This document shows, piece after piece, positions 49,128-58,917 of a stretch of DNA of 64,000 bases. The translations under genes were made by a program, and so were the position numbers. Under the pieces are notes generated by a model. That model was not told the origin of the DNA. It did no database searches and worked only from the letters and a program-made list of their open reading frames with translations. This stretch comes from Pantoea agglomerans (GTDB taxonomy: Bacteria > Pseudomonadota > Gammaproteobacteria > Enterobacterales > Enterobacteriaceae). Numbering within the stretch: position 1 is the first letter of the stretch; the number at the start of each line of letters is the position of its first letter. Location: positions 1,240,001-1,304,000 of the forward strand of contig NZ_CP083809.1 of assembly GCF_020149765.1 (NCBI RefSeq). Direction: 5' to 3'.

Positions 49128-49769
49128 ATGCTTGATCTGTTTAGTGAAGACGCGCCGTGGCAGGAGCCGCTGGCAGAAGGGGCGGTGATCCTGCGTCGCC
49201 GCGCGCGCGATTCGGCGCCGGCGCTGATGGAGGCGCTGCTGGCGGTGGCGCAGCAGAATCCATTCCACCATCGCATTACGCCGGGCGGCCACCGCATGTC
49301 GGTGGCGATGACCAACTGCGGCGACTTCGGCTGGTCGAGCGACTCGCGCGGCTATCAGTACACCGAGCAGGACGCGGAGAACGGCCGCAAGTGGCCGCCG
49401 ATGCCGCCGCTGTTTCGCCAGCTGGCGCTTGACTGCGCGCGCGAGGCGGGCTTCCCGCAGTTCAATCCCGACGCCTGCCTGATCAACCGCTACGAGCCAG
49501 GCGCCAAGCTGACGCTGCATCAGGACAAAGATGAGCGCGATCTGCGTCATCCCATCGTCTCGGTGTCGCTGGGGCTGCCGGCGGTGTTTCAGTTCGGCGG
49601 CTTCGCGCGCGGTGACGCCACCCAGCGCGTGCTGCTGGAGCATGGCGACGTCGTGGTGTGGGGCGGGCCGTCGCGCCTGCGCTATCACGGCATATTACCG
49701 CTCAAGCCCGGCGTTCACCCGCTGACCGGGGCGTTCCGCTACAACCTGACCTTTCGCCGCGCCTTCTGA
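49128..49769 (+). CDS. alkB: alpha-ketoglutarate-dependent DNA dioxygenase AlkB
   Basis: Repairs 1-methyladenine and 3-methylcytosine by oxidative demethylation. The 213-residue protein has the iron ligands H131 and D133 (LTLHQDKDE) and H187 (RLRYHGIL), and R204 and R210 (FRYNLTFRR) that bind 2-oxoglutarate. It is 17 bp downstream of apbE and probably cotranscribed. In E. coli alkB follows ada in the adaptive-response operon; without ada here its induction may differ. Confidence 0.97.
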   Translation: MLDLFSEDAPWQEPLAEGAVILRRRARDSAPALMEALLAVAQQNPFHHRITPGGHRMSVAMTNCGDFGWSSDSRGYQYTEQDAENGRKWPPMPPLFRQLALDCAREAGFPQFNPDACLINRYEPGAKLTLHQDKDERDLRHPIVSVSLGLPAVFQFGGFARGDATQRVLLEHGDVVVWGGPSRLRYHGILPLKPGVHPLTGAFRYNLTFRRAF

Positions 49770-49853
49770 GCGCGGCGCGAGTGCGAATAACTATTGCTAT
49801 CATTCCGCATCGCTTTAAACTGCTGGCTGCTTTCCTGACTGCTGGACTTTTTT

Positions 49854-51524
49854 ATGGCGTTGCTTAAGGTTGTTTTTCGCCAGTTTCGCTGGCCTTTCAT
49901 TGGCGTGATCCTGCTGACGCTGCTCAGCGCCGCGCTCGGCATCGCCATGATCGCCTATATCAACAGCGAAATGATCTCGGCCATCAATACCTCTTTCTCG
50001 GTGCTGCCTGGCTTTTTGCTACAGCTGGTGCTGCTGATGGCGGTAACGCTCGCCGCCCAGCTGGCGCTGACGCTGCTGGGACACCAGTTTGTCTGGCGTC
50101 TGCGCGGCGAATTTATCAAGCGTATTCTGGATACCCGCGTCGAGCGGCTGGAGCAGATCGGCAACGCGCAGCTACTCGCCGGGCTGACCAGCGATATCCG
50201 CGCGATCACCATCGCCTTCGTGCGTCTGCCGGAGCTGATTCAGGGCATTATTATCACCCTGGGCTGCGCGCTTTATCTCGCCTGGCTCTCGCCGAAAATG
50301 CTGATGGTCTCCAGCCTGTGGATGGCGGTCACGCTGGTGGGCGGCTGGCTGCTGGTGTCGCGCGTTTATCGTCATATGGCGAAACTGCGCGAGGTCGAAG
50401 ATGACCTTTATCGCGATTTTCAGACGGTGACGGAAGGGCGTAAAGAGCTGCATCTCAACCGCGAGCGCGCCCAGCTGATTTACGAAACCGTTTATCAGGA
50501 AGATGCGAACGCCTACCGTCACCATATCGTGCGCGCCGATACCTACCATCTCAGTGCGGTAAACTGGTCGAATATTATGACGCTTGGCGCTATCGGCATG
50601 GTGTTTTTCATGGCCAACAGCCTGGGCTGGGCCAATACCGCGGTGGCGGCCACCTTCTCGCTGACGCTGCTGTTCCTGCGCACGCCGCTGCTGTCGGCGG
50701 TCGGCGCGCTGCCGACGCTGCTCAGCGCCCAGGTGGCGTTTCGCAAGCTGAACGCCTTCGATCTGGCGCCCTATCAGGAGGGCTTCCATACGCTGCCGCC
50801 GCTGGCGGCGTGGCGCACGCTGGAACTGCGCGACGTTCGCTTCCACTACGGACAAAACGGCTTTGAAGTCGGGCCGATTAACCTGACGCTGCGGCGCGGC
50901 GAGCTGATATTTCTGATCGGCGGTAACGGCAGTGGCAAGTCGACGCTGGCGATGCTGCTGACCGGGCTCTATCAGCCGCACAGCGGCACGCTGCTGCTCG
51001 ACGGCAAGCCGATCGGCGCGGAGGATCGCGATCGCTGGCGCAAGCACTTCTCCGCGGTGTTTACCGACGTGCATCTGTTCGATCGGCTGATTGGGCGCGA
51101 GGGCGCGCCCGCCAGTCCTCAACTGGTGCAGGCCTGGCTTGAGCGCCTGAAAATGCAGGACAAGCTGAAAATCGAAGGCAATAAAATCCTTAACCTGCAG
51201 CTGTCGAAAGGGCAGAGCAAGCGGGTAGCGCTGCTGCTGGCGGCGGCGGAAGAGCGCGACGTGCTGCTGCTGGATGAGTGGGCGGCGGATCAGGATCCCC
51301 ATTTCCGCCGCGTCTTCTATCGCGAGCTGCTGCCCTGGCTGCAGGCGTCAGGCAAAACCGTGTTCGCCATCAGCCATGACGACCACTACTTTATGCATGC
51401 CGATCGCCTGCTGGAGATGCGCGAAGGCAAACTCAGCGAGCTGACCGGACGCGAGCGCGAGATGGCGACGCTGGATGCGGTGCAGCGCACCGATGCGCTT
51501 TATCAGCAGGATGAGAAAGCTTAG
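49854..51524 (+). CDS. yojI: ABC transporter YojI (fused permease and ATPase)
   Basis: A 556-residue half-transporter: six membrane helices in about the first 310 residues, then an ATPase domain. It has Walker [10 protein letters not shown] (K362), a signature motif LSKGQ (residues 450-454) in place of the canonical LSGGQ, and Walker [13 protein letters not shown] (D474, E475), followed by the switch histidine in [10 protein letters not shown]. coli YojI exports the lasso peptide microcin J25 together with TolC. The same syntenic place next to alkB supports the assignment. Confidence 0.93.
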   Translation: MALLKVVFRQFRWPFIGVILLTLLSAALGIAMIAYINSEMISAINTSFSVLPGFLLQLVLLMAVTLAAQLALTLLGHQFVWRLRGEFIKRILDTRVERLEQIGNAQLLAGLTSDIRAITIAFVRLPELIQGIIITLGCALYLAWLSPKMLMVSSLWMAVTLVGGWLLVSRVYRHMAKLREVEDDLYRDFQTVTEGRKELHLNRERAQLIYETVYQEDANAYRHHIVRADTYHLSAVNWSNIMTLGAIGMVFFMANSLGWANTAVAATFSLTLLFLRTPLLSAVGALPTLLSAQVAFRKLNAFDLAPYQEGFHTLPPLAAWRTLELRDVRFHYGQNGFEVGPINLTLRRGELIFLIGGNGSGKSTLAMLLTGLYQPHSGTLLLDGKPIGAEDRDRWRKHFSAVFTDVHLFDRLIGREGAPASPQLVQAWLERLKMQDKLKIEGNKILNLQLSKGQSKRVALLLAAAEERDVLLLDEWAADQDPHFRRVFYRELLPWLQASGKTVFAISHDDHYFMHADRLLEMREGKLSELTGREREMATLDAVQRTDALYQQDEKA

Positions 51525-51573
51525 CGAAAAGGGTTAGTGGCATAGCGCCCACGGCAGGCGGTAAGCTGACCCC

Positions 51574-51595
51574 GGCAAAAACAGCGGTTTTTGCC
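51574..51595 (+). other. hairpin downstream of yojI
   Basis: GGCAAAAA/TTTTTGCC (51574-51581 and 51588-51595) forms an 8-bp stem 50 bp after the yojI stop, upstream of the true terminator. Its AT-rich stem makes it a weak structure. Confidence 0.45.
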
Positions 51596-51628
51596 TCCCT
51601 GGAATATTTTCTGTCGTCTTGTGTTTGT

Positions 51629-51661
51629 ACCGGCTCAGCCCCTTTGCTCAGCCGGTTTTTT
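51629..51661 (+). terminator. intrinsic terminator of yojI, overlapping the converging gene
   Basis: ACCGGCT/AGCCGGT (51629-51635 and 51650-51656) followed by six T residues. The stem overlaps the last codons of the phosphopantetheinyl transferase gene on the other strand, an unusual overlap of terminator and coding sequence. Confidence 0.75.
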
Positions 51662-52384
51662 ATTGCCTGCCACGGGATGGGTCAACAGCGTCAGCACCCG
51701 ATCCGCCTCTAGCTGAAATTCCGCCTCCAGCCGCGTACCGGCGGCAAAGGTGGTGCTAAATGTCTGGTTCAATGCGAGCACGGCTCTGCCTGCGGCGATA
51801 TCCGCCTCCAGCAGGCTCGCCTGATGGAAATCCATCGGCTGATGCAGCTGCGGCCAAAGCGCCTTATACAGGCTCTCCTTAAGCGAGAAGAGCAGCGTCG
51901 CGGCCAGCGAAAAGGGCAGCCTGAGCGCGCGCAGCTGCGCTTTTTCATCGCTGCTCATCAGCAGCGCAGCGGTCTCCTCAGCCGTGCGCAGGCTCATCAC
52001 GCTTTCGATATCGACGCCAACGCAGCGCGGCTGGCGCGTTGCCGCCAGCGCCACTGCGCCGTCGGTGTGCGACAGCGAGGCCTGAAGGCCGTCTGGCCAG
52101 CGGGGAGAGCGATCGCTGTGGTTTTGCAGCAGGAAACCGGCGATGCCCATCTGGCCCATTACCTCGCGCGCCAGCCAGCGGCTGGCCAGATATTCGGCGC
52201 GGCGCTTCTTTACCGCCTGCTGCAGCGCGGGCGGAAAAGGCAGATTCCAGCGCGCGCCTAAACTGTCGTCATAGCGATCAAGGTCGAAGCGCGCCTGCGC
52301 CAGCAGGGTATTGCCACCTCGCAGATGCGCACAGCGAATGAAGCCGCCTTCGGGAGGCGGCAGAGAAATGTTCTGAGAATTCAT
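51635..52384 (-). CDS. 4'-phosphopantetheinyl transferase (EntD-like)
   Basis: A 249-residue Sfp/EntD-type enzyme that attaches phosphopantetheine from CoA to carrier proteins. It has the RRAEYLASRWLARE segment (about residues 61-74), SLSHTDGAVA, the metal site GVDIE (residues 123-127, D125) and FSLKESLYKALWP (K169, E170). The start is uncertain; the ATG at 52384 is taken because it gives the family-like N-terminus, but the frame is open further upstream. No carrier-protein, NRPS or siderophore genes are nearby, so its target must be elsewhere, for example an enterobactin-type or polyketide cluster. Confidence 0.85.
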   Translation of the reverse strand: MNSQNISLPPPEGGFIRCAHLRGGNTLLAQARFDLDRYDDSLGARWNLPFPPALQQAVKKRRAEYLASRWLAREVMGQMGIAGFLLQNHSDRSPRWPDGLQASLSHTDGAVALAATRQPRCVGVDIESVMSLRTAEETAALLMSSDEKAQLRALRLPFSLAATLLFSLKESLYKALWPQLHQPMDFHQASLLEADIAAGRAVLALNQTFSTTFAAGTRLEAEFQLEADRVLTLLTHPVAGNKKPAEQRG

Positions 52385-52445
52385 CAGGGCCCACGGCGGC
52401 GCACAAAAGGGCATTAAAGCAGCCCGCCATGGCTGGGGCAACCGC

Positions 52446-52661
52446 TTAGTCGTTAGGCGGAATGGCAAAGCCCTTTACGGAAACAACGAAGTGATGGTGA
52501 CCTCTGGTGATACGCGCGCCGCGCTCGCACCAGCGTGATGCCAGGCGAAAAAAATCGTCGCTGCCGATATTGTAAGCCAGTTCCACTTTGCTGACGCCTG
52601 AGTGAAGCAGTTCTTCCGCATCCTGCAGGCTCTTCGCTTTGATAACCATAGTGATATCCAT
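52446..52661 (-). CDS. hypothetical protein, 71 residues
   Basis: The frame gives MDITMVIKAKSLQDAEELLH, then VSKVELAYNIGSDDFFRLAS and a C-terminal TRGHHHFVVSVKGFAIPPND. The pattern beta-strand, helix, beta-strand, helix, beta-strand suggests a small alpha/beta fold. I recall similar uncharacterised small enterobacterial proteins but cannot name a family. An alternative start at 52694 would add 11 residues. It is upstream of the phosphopantetheinyl transferase gene on the same strand, with a 61-bp gap. Confidence 0.65.
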   Translation of the reverse strand: MDITMVIKAKSLQDAEELLHSGVSKVELAYNIGSDDFFRLASRWCERGARITRGHHHFVVSVKGFAIPPND

Positions 52662-52850
52662 CCGATATTCAGAGTCATTAAGATTAATGAACATTTATGA
52701 CATTTTTGTTTCAGTAAGGTTAAAAAGCGCAGCGGTCTGTGGAATTTGTGAGAAAGATCAGAGTCGACTGCAAAAAGTTGAAAGCTGGAAGAGGAGACGC
52801 TGTCTCACCTGACGGGGAGAGATCGGCTTGCCCGGTGGGCTGCGGCCAGT

Positions 52851-52875
52851 AAAAAGGCCGCACGCGGCGGCCTTT
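52851..52875 (-). terminator. terminator downstream of the 25-residue ORF
   Basis: AAAGGCCGC/GCGGCCTTT (52853-52861 and 52867-52875) is followed on the minus strand by a run of T (complement of A at 52851-52855). It lies 9 bp after the stop of the small ORF at 52884, which supports that ORF being a complete transcription unit. Confidence 0.8.
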
Positions 52876-52883
52876 GTGGGTCA

Positions 52884-52961
52884 CTACTTCTGATCCGGTT
52901 CAGGACGTTTGTCGCCTGACTCCGGCGCATTGTTTGGATCGTCTTTTTCAATGTAATGCAT
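52884..52961 (-). CDS. putative 25-residue acidic protein
   Basis: ATG at 52959-52961 with a GGAGAG ribosome site 6 bases upstream; TAG at 52884-52886. The product begins MHYIEKDDPNNAPESGDKRP and is hydrophilic, with no membrane segment. An intrinsic terminator follows at once, so the ORF has its own translation start and transcription end. It is too short for ordinary gene finders. Function is unknown; it could also be the 3' part of a small RNA that happens to be translated. Confidence 0.55.
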   Translation of the reverse strand: MHYIEKDDPNNAPESGDKRPEPDQK

Positions 52962-53166
52962 AAACTCTCCTCTTTTTACCCACACACAGGTCAGTATAGA
53001 CCCCTTTTTCATCCTGTGGCGAAGCGGGCGGGGTTCCGCAGCGCACTGATAAAAGCGGCGACGCGTGACATTACGCCGGTTTTCAGGGCGCTGGTGGGTT
53101 TTCGGCTATTAATGCGGAGCGTGAAAAAGGATGTTGCGCGAGCGGGGCGCCACGACTGGCAGGCAT

Positions 53167-53193
53167 AAAAAAAGCAGCCTTAACAGGCTGCTT
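53167..53193 (-). terminator. terminator of tRNA-Pro
   Basis: AAAGCAGCC/GGCTGCTTT with a TTAACA loop, followed on the minus strand by a T run. It begins 14 bp after the tRNA 3' end. Confidence 0.88.
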
Positions 53194-53206
53194 TAGTTGG
53201 GAATTT

Positions 53207-53283
53207 TGGTCGGCACGAGAGGATTTGAACCTCCGACCCCTGACACCCCATGACAGTGCGCTACCAGGCTGCGCTACGTGCCG
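53207..53283 (-). tRNA. proL: tRNA-Pro (anticodon GGG)
   Basis: A 77-nt tRNA with encoded CCA. The acceptor stem is CGGCACG/CGTGCCG, the D arm GCGC...GCGC, and the anticodon loop ATGGGGT holds GGG, which reads CCC and CCT. The T arm is GGAGG-TTCAAAT-CCTCT. Compared with E. coli proL one anticodon-stem pair is changed on both sides, keeping pairing. It lies next to yejM as in E. coli. Confidence 0.97.
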
Positions 53284-53354
53284 AACAGTGGGGCTTAGTC
53301 TACTGTTTCTCTGGCGGAATGCAAGCAGCGGCCGTCTAACTGCCTCATAATTAA

Positions 53355-55109
53355 TCAGTTAGCGATAAAACGCTTCTCTTCCGTCAGCACCTGCAGCAGT
53401 AACGCCAGCTGCGGCTTATGATCTTTCAGGGCGTTGCCCTGCGCGTCGTAAGCGCGATAGCTGCCGTTATTGTTAAGCACCAGCGTCACCCGCGGCGTCG
53501 TTACCACCAGGCGATTCTCTTCGCTGCTGGCGACCCAGTCGTGGCGACGCTGGGCGGCGAAGAGATCTTCTCCCTGCGAATAGTTCACCGGGTTGGTGCG
53601 CACGTGCAGCAGGCGCAGCATCAGCGTCGCCATCACATCCTGATGATTGGTAAGACGATCGATGGTCTGCGCAGGGGTGTCCGGCCAGTGGATGACCAGC
53701 GGAACCTGCAGGGTCGCGCGGTTGCCCACGCTGTCGAGGTTGCCATTCAGCGCCACGCCCTGCTGCGCGGTGATCACCACCACGGTATTTTTCAGCAGAT
53801 CGCGCTGCTGTAGGGTGGCGAGCACATGGTGAATTTGTTCGTCAATCGATGCAGCCTGGCGCAGGTAGCTACGCTGGCGGGTTTTCACCGTGGTGCCGCT
53901 CAGATCGACGCCGTCCAGCGCCAGCCAGGAGAACCAGGGATTGCCGTCGCCTTTCTGGCCGTTCAGCCAGTTCTGCCACTGGGTGACGGTGCTGGCGTTA
54001 GGCTGGCTGTCGGTAGTGGGCAGCGTGTAGTCCGTCAGCAGCGCCTGGCGATAGAGCGGCTGGTTGAAGCCTTCCGATGAGAAAAGCCCGAACTGGTAGC
54101 CCTGCGAACTGAGCGCGCCGAGCAGCGCCGACGGCATACGCGCCGCCAGCACCCCATCCATATAGCTGGCGGAAATGCCGTAGAACAGGCCAAACAGCCC
54201 TTTTTCCGGCAGGTCGCCAGCGCTGAAGTGCTGGGTAAAGCGCACATTATCGCTGGCGAACTGATTAAGCTGCGGCAGCGCTTGCGCCATATCGCCTGCG
54301 TTCAGCGTCTTCACGGTGATCACCAGCAAATTATTGCGCGTGCCGCCGTCGCGGAAGGCGATATCGCTGAGCGGATACTGCACCGAAACCGCTTCCGGAT
54401 CGCCTTGCTGGATCAGGCGCTGCTGGTAAGCCTGCGCGTCCAGCAGACCGTGGCGCTCGAGGAAGCGTCGCGCGGTCATTGGATAGGAGAGCGGCAGATT
54501 GGCGCGCTGCATGGTGATTGGGCGATAGAAGTTAGCATCGGCCCAGATATAGAGCAGATGGCTGGCAAAAAAGGCGCTGATAAACAGCGCCGCCAGCGGC
54601 TTGCCGAACGATCGCCGGTTCAGGCTGCGCAGCTTTTGCCAGCTCCAGGTGGCGAAGAGCATCTCCACGAGGAAAATCAGCGGCACGCTGATAAACATCA
54701 GCTGCCAGTCGCGCGCCATCTCGCTCTGGTCGGGGTTGATCACCAGCTCCCACACCACTGGATTAAGGTGCAGGTGGAAGCGGTTGAACACCGCGCTGTC
54801 TACCATAATCAGCGTCAGCCCGACGGTGGCGATAATCGCCGACAGGACGCGCAGCAGCCGCTGCGACATCACCACAAAGGTCAGCGGAAATATCGCCAGC
54901 AGATAGACGGCGAACACAATAAAGCTGAAGTGGCCGATCCAGCTGCTAAAGGCGTAAATGCGCCCGGCGAGCGACGCGGGCCAGTCGGCAACCACCAGAT
55001 AGCGGCTGCCTAAAATCAACGCGAATAAAATATTAAACAGAGCAAACCAGTGCCCCCAACTGATCATCTGGGACACTTTTTCGCGGTAGCGCTGCCGGTT
55101 GGTTACCAT
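53355..55109 (-). CDS. yejM: LPS biosynthesis-modulating protein YejM (PbgA/LapC)
   Basis: Essential inner-membrane protein in E. coli that senses LPS at the inner membrane and, by binding LapB, limits FtsH cleavage of LpxC. The 584-residue product has five membrane helices in the first 190 residues, a linker, and a periplasmic sulfatase-like domain (about 245-584) without its catalytic residues, for example FTQHFSAGDLPEKGLFGLFY. It begins MVTNRQRYREKVSQMISWGH. It is 21 bp downstream of yejL on the same strand and is followed by proL. Confidence 0.96.
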   Translation of the reverse strand: MVTNRQRYREKVSQMISWGHWFALFNILFALILGSRYLVVADWPASLAGRIYAFSSWIGHFSFIVFAVYLLAIFPLTFVVMSQRLLRVLSAIIATVGLTLIMVDSAVFNRFHLHLNPVVWELVINPDQSEMARDWQLMFISVPLIFLVEMLFATWSWQKLRSLNRRSFGKPLAALFISAFFASHLLYIWADANFYRPITMQRANLPLSYPMTARRFLERHGLLDAQAYQQRLIQQGDPEAVSVQYPLSDIAFRDGGTRNNLLVITVKTLNAGDMAQALPQLNQFASDNVRFTQHFSAGDLPEKGLFGLFYGISASYMDGVLAARMPSALLGALSSQGYQFGLFSSEGFNQPLYRQALLTDYTLPTTDSQPNASTVTQWQNWLNGQKGDGNPWFSWLALDGVDLSGTTVKTRQRSYLRQAASIDEQIHHVLATLQQRDLLKNTVVVITAQQGVALNGNLDSVGNRATLQVPLVIHWPDTPAQTIDRLTNHQDVMATLMLRLLHVRTNPVNYSQGEDLFAAQRRHDWVASSEENRLVVTTPRVTLVLNNNGSYRAYDAQGNALKDHKPQLALLLQVLTEEKRFIAN

Positions 55110-55130
55110 ATTATGCGATCAAATAGGCGA

Positions 55131-55358
55131 TTAATGGGCGTTGTCGTCGCGCACGGAGGCCTGCAGGGCTTCCGCGAAAGAACGTGCCAGAGAACGGCGC
55201 TGCGCCGGGGCAACGTCGCTGTTGATCACGTTGGTCACCATATTCCCCAGCACCATCAGGGAAAGGTCGGTTGGCGCATTGTCTTTCTGCAGCACCTGGG
55301 CCAGTTGCGCGAGGAGTTTTTCCACGCGTTCGTCGCTGTAACGGGATGATTGTGGCAT
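55131..55358 (-). CDS. yejL: UPF0352 protein YejL
   Basis: A 75-residue all-helical protein ([20 protein letters not shown] ... [15 protein letters not shown]), the same length as E. coli YejL, of unknown function. It precedes yejM in a two-gene operon and is divergent from yejK over a 158-bp region. Confidence 0.94.
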   Translation of the reverse strand: MPQSSRYSDERVEKLLAQLAQVLQKDNAPTDLSLMVLGNMVTNVINSDVAPAQRRSLARSFAEALQASVRDDNAH

Positions 55359-55516
55359 ATCGTCGACTAATCTCGTTTCAAAAGGCGATATAGTACCGTA
55401 ACAACAGGGTTTTTACCGCAATTTTATCGAAAGCGCATCGATCGGCTAAAGCATGGAGTTGAAAGCCGATGCGGGCGGTGTTTGAATACGCGCCTGAACT
55501 TAAAGGAGAGTCTACC

Positions 55517-56521
55517 ATGAGTCTGGATATCGACCAGATTGCCCTGCATCAGATGATCAAGCGCGACGAGAATCAGCTTGAGCTGGTGCTGCGCGATACG
55601 CTGCTGCCCGCCAACGCCACCGTGGAAGCGATGGTAGAAGAGCTGCACCGCGTCTACAGCGCAAAAAATAAAGCCTACGGCCTGTTTAACCCGGAGAGCG
55701 AACTGGCGGAGGCGCTGCGCAACTGCCGCAAAGGCAATGACGACTTCCTGGCGTTCAGCCGCGCGGCGACCGGCCGCCTGCGCGACGAACTGGCTAAATA
55801 TCCTTTCGCCGAAGGCGGGGTGGTGCTCTTTGTTCACTACCGCTATCTGGCGGTGGAGTATCTGCTGATAGCGGTGCTTAACAGCCAGCGCAGCATGCGC
55901 GTCAACGAGCAGCTCGACATCAGCAGCACGCACTATCTCGACATCAACCATGCCGATATCGTGGCGCGCATCGACCTGACCGAATGGGAGCTGACGCCGG
56001 AATCGACCCGCTATCTGACCTTCCTGCGCGGACGGGTAGGGCGCAAAGTCGCCGATTTCTTTATGGACTTCCTCGGCGCCAGCGTTGGCCTGGATACCAA
56101 AGCGCAAAACCGCGGTCTGCTGCAGGCGGTAGATGACTACTGCGCCGAGTCGGATCTGGATAAAAGCGAGCGGCAGAACTATCGCCAGCAGGTTTACAGC
56201 TACTGCAACGAACAGCTGCAGGCGGGCGAGGAGATCGCGCTGGAGGAGCTGTCGAAAGAGCTGCCGCCGCTCGGCGAAAAATCCTTTCAGGCCTTTACTC
56301 AGGAGCAGGGCTACGAGCTGGAAGAGCATTTTCCGGCGGATCGCAGCACGCTGCGCCAGCTGACTAAATTTGCCGGCAGCGGCGGCGGTCTGACGCTCAA
56401 TTTTGACGCCGGGCTGCTGGGCGAGCGCGTTTTCTGGGATCCGGCCACCGATACCTTAACCATCAAAGGCACGCCGCCGAACCTGCGCGATCAGCTGCAG
56501 CGCCGCACCAGCGGCAAGTAG
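55517..56521 (+). CDS. yejK: nucleoid-associated protein YejK (NdpA)
   Basis: A 334-residue nucleoid-associated protein; E. coli YejK (335) binds gyrase and topoisomerase IV. The start at 55517 with AAGGAG gives [20 protein letters not shown] as in relatives. The conserved [20 protein letters not shown] and the C-terminal [20 protein letters not shown] and [11 protein letters not shown] segments are intact. An in-frame extension upstream is not family-like. Confidence 0.95.
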   Translation: MSLDIDQIALHQMIKRDENQLELVLRDTLLPANATVEAMVEELHRVYSAKNKAYGLFNPESELAEALRNCRKGNDDFLAFSRAATGRLRDELAKYPFAEGGVVLFVHYRYLAVEYLLIAVLNSQRSMRVNEQLDISSTHYLDINHADIVARIDLTEWELTPESTRYLTFLRGRVGRKVADFFMDFLGASVGLDTKAQNRGLLQAVDDYCAESDLDKSERQNYRQQVYSYCNEQLQAGEEIALEELSKELPPLGEKSFQAFTQEQGYELEEHFPADRSTLRQLTKFAGSGGGLTLNFDAGLLGERVFWDPATDTLTIKGTPPNLRDQLQRRTSGK

Positions 56522-56535
56522 GCGTCAGCCAGCCA

Positions 56536-56567
56536 AAAAAAAACGCCGCATAAGCGGCGTTTTTTAT
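56536..56567. terminator. bidirectional terminator between yejK and rplY
   Basis: AACGCCGC/GCGGCGTT (56542-56549 and 56554-56561) flanked by an A tract on one side and a T tract on the other, so it can end both converging transcripts. Confidence 0.92.
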
Positions 56568-56583
56568 GTCGATTCGCAGGCGA

Positions 56584-56868
56584 TTACGCGCGTACGAAGT
56601 CGATGTGGTGCAGTTTTGGCTTGAACGGGTGACGCTGAACGGCCTGCACTTTCACGTTGGTTTCTTTACCGTCGACAACCAGAGTCAGCACGTCGGTGTA
56701 GAACCCAGGTTTAGCCTGCATGTTCATCACGGCGTCGTGATCCAGTTCGATAGAAACAGCGGCTTCGCTGCCACCATAGATGATGGCCGGGAATTTGTTC
56801 GCTGTGCGCAGGCGGCGGCTCGCACCCTTACCCTGCTCTTTACGTACTTCTGCGTTGATGGTCAACAT
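56584..56868 (-). CDS. rplY: 50S ribosomal protein L25
   Basis: 5S rRNA-binding protein, 94 residues, the short enterobacterial form without the C-terminal CTC domain. It begins [20 protein letters not shown] and contains [19 protein letters not shown]. It is a single-gene unit downstream of radD on the same strand, with a 130-bp gap. Confidence 0.98.
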   Translation of the reverse strand: MLTINAEVRKEQGKGASRRLRTANKFPAIIYGGSEAAVSIELDHDAVMNMQAKPGFYTDVLTLVVDGKETNVKVQAVQRHPFKPKLHHIDFVRA

Positions 56869-56998
56869 GGTTATGTCTCTTCAATAATTCCTGCTACAGG
56901 CGACCCAGCAGCAGGCAGGTTGTTCAAAGGCGATTGCGAATGCAAAAGCGGGCGGCAGTATAGCGGTAATGGGCGAGGCGGGCAAATGATTCCGCCGC

Positions 56999-58753
56999 TT
57001 AGCGCAGCTCATTGGCGCGACGAAAGCGGCCCTGATAGTCGAAAAGCTTCTCGCGCACCTGCCAGAATTGCCCTTTAGCGCGCGCTACCACGAAATCGGG
57101 ATGGCGCAGCAGCGGCTGCAGCGCCACCACGTCGGCCGCGGTTTGCCAGCCGAGCGGCACGCCCGGCGCGCGCTGGTGCGGGCGCATAAAGAGCTGCTCA
57201 AACGCCTTGCGCTGCGCGGGCGTGCGCAAACGGAAGCGCTCGTCAACGCTGGTGCCGTCCTCGTCGAAATAGGTCGCTTTTAGCCATTCGCCGCTATCGT
57301 CGCGGCCGTGCGTCAGCGTCATGCCGCCGCAGCGCAGCACCAGCGCGTCCTTGAGCTTCAGCGCCGCCTTCAGCATATCGTCAGGATCGACCAGTATTTT
57401 GTCGCACTGATGGCAGCGCCGCGTCGCAATATCATTTTCCGCGCCGCAGTCGGGACAGCTTTTAAACCGGAAGCGAAAATCGCACTGCTCGCGGTGGCCT
57501 TCGTCATCTTCCAGCACACCCTGACAGCGGCGGCCGAAGTGCTCAATAATCATGCCGTCTGCGGTGGTTTTGCCCCAGAAGGTGTTGGCAAAGCCGCAGG
57601 CGGGGCAGAACACCTGCACCGGCTCATTGTCGCTGGCCCCTTTCGGCGCGCCCACTTCCGGCGTAAAGAGATCGTGCGGGTTGCCGGCGTAGTCGAGGAT
57701 CAGGCAGTCGGTTTTGCCCGGCGACAGGCGCAGTCCGCGGCCGACGATCTGCTGATAGAGGCTGACCGATTCGGTGGGGCGTAAAATAGCGATAAGATCG
57801 ACGTGGGGCGCATCGAAGCCGGTGGTCAGCACCGCGACATTGACCAGAAACTTCAGCTGCTGCGCCTTAAAGGCGGCGATGGTCGCATCGCGCTCTTTCG
57901 CCGGCGTCTCCGCCGAAATCAGCGCGCTGTTGGCGGGCAGCAGCGTCAGGATCTCGCGCGCGTGCTCTACCGTAGAGGCAAATAGCATCACCCCGCGCCG
58001 ATCTTCGGCGAACTCAAGGATCTGGCTGATGATATGCGGCGTCACGCGCTGCTGCTGCTTCAGCTCGCGGTTGAGATCCGACTCGCTAAACAACCCGTTG
58101 GCCTGCGCCGTCAGGCGGCTGAAGTCATACTGCACCACCGGCATATCGAGCCGCTCCGGCGGCACCAGAAAGCCGTGCTTGATCATGTAGCGCAGCGGCA
58201 GTTCGTAGATACAGTCGCGAAACAGCGCCTTCTCGTCGCCGCGCACCATGCCGTGATAGTGGAAGTGATAGATCCAGCCCTTGCCGAGGCGAAACGGGGT
58301 CGCCGTCAGGCCCAGCAGGCGCAGCTGCGGGTTATGCTGGCGCAGATGGGTAAAGATCTGCTGATACTGGCTGTTGTCGTCATCGCTGATGCGGTGGCAC
58401 TCGTCGACAATCACCAGCGAAAAGGCGCTGTCGAACTGCGCCAGATTGCGCGCGACCGACTGCACGCTGCCGAATACCACCTTGCGCTGGCTCTCTTTGC
58501 GCTGCAGGCCGGCGGCGAAGATATCCGCTTCCAGGCCGTAGGCCTGATATTTGCTGTGGTTCTGCTCCACCAGCTCTTTAACGTGCGCCAGTACCAGCAC
58601 GCGGCCGCGCGCCAGCCGCGCCAGCTCGGCGATCACCAGGCTTTTGCCGGCGCCGGTAGGCAGCACAATCACCGCCGGCTCGGCGTGTTGACGAAAATGG
58701 TTAAGGGTCGCGTTAACCGCGTCTTGCTGATAGGGACGTAGAGTAAAAGCCAT
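56999..58753 (-). CDS. radD: DNA repair helicase-like ATPase RadD (YejH)
   Basis: A superfamily 2 helicase-like ATPase involved in recombination and crosslink repair. The 584-residue product has Walker A PTGAGKS (residues 32-38, K37), the DECH box (D117-H120), and motif [15 protein letters not shown]. The C-terminal zinc-finger segment has [30 protein letters not shown]. It is divergent from rsuA, as in E. coli. Confidence 0.95.
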   Translation of the reverse strand: MAFTLRPYQQDAVNATLNHFRQHAEPAVIVLPTGAGKSLVIAELARLARGRVLVLAHVKELVEQNHSKYQAYGLEADIFAAGLQRKESQRKVVFGSVQSVARNLAQFDSAFSLVIVDECHRISDDDNSQYQQIFTHLRQHNPQLRLLGLTATPFRLGKGWIYHFHYHGMVRGDEKALFRDCIYELPLRYMIKHGFLVPPERLDMPVVQYDFSRLTAQANGLFSESDLNRELKQQQRVTPHIISQILEFAEDRRGVMLFASTVEHAREILTLLPANSALISAETPAKERDATIAAFKAQQLKFLVNVAVLTTGFDAPHVDLIAILRPTESVSLYQQIVGRGLRLSPGKTDCLILDYAGNPHDLFTPEVGAPKGASDNEPVQVFCPACGFANTFWGKTTADGMIIEHFGRRCQGVLEDDEGHREQCDFRFRFKSCPDCGAENDIATRRCHQCDKILVDPDDMLKAALKLKDALVLRCGGMTLTHGRDDSGEWLKATYFDEDGTSVDERFRLRTPAQRKAFEQLFMRPHQRAPGVPLGWQTAADVVALQPLLRHPDFVVARAKGQFWQVREKLFDYQGRFRRANELR

Positions 58754-58917
58754 TGCCGATCACTTTTGCGAAACTGAGCGAGATTATGCCATGAAAATGG
58801 ATGAAACGCAGGAACGGCTCTGTGCGGCAGCGGTGGTTCAAGATATACTTCCCATACTTTTTCAACGGGTAAAACCCCGTTTCAGTTTCCCTCCGCAGTA
58901 ACAGGCAAAGCGAATTC

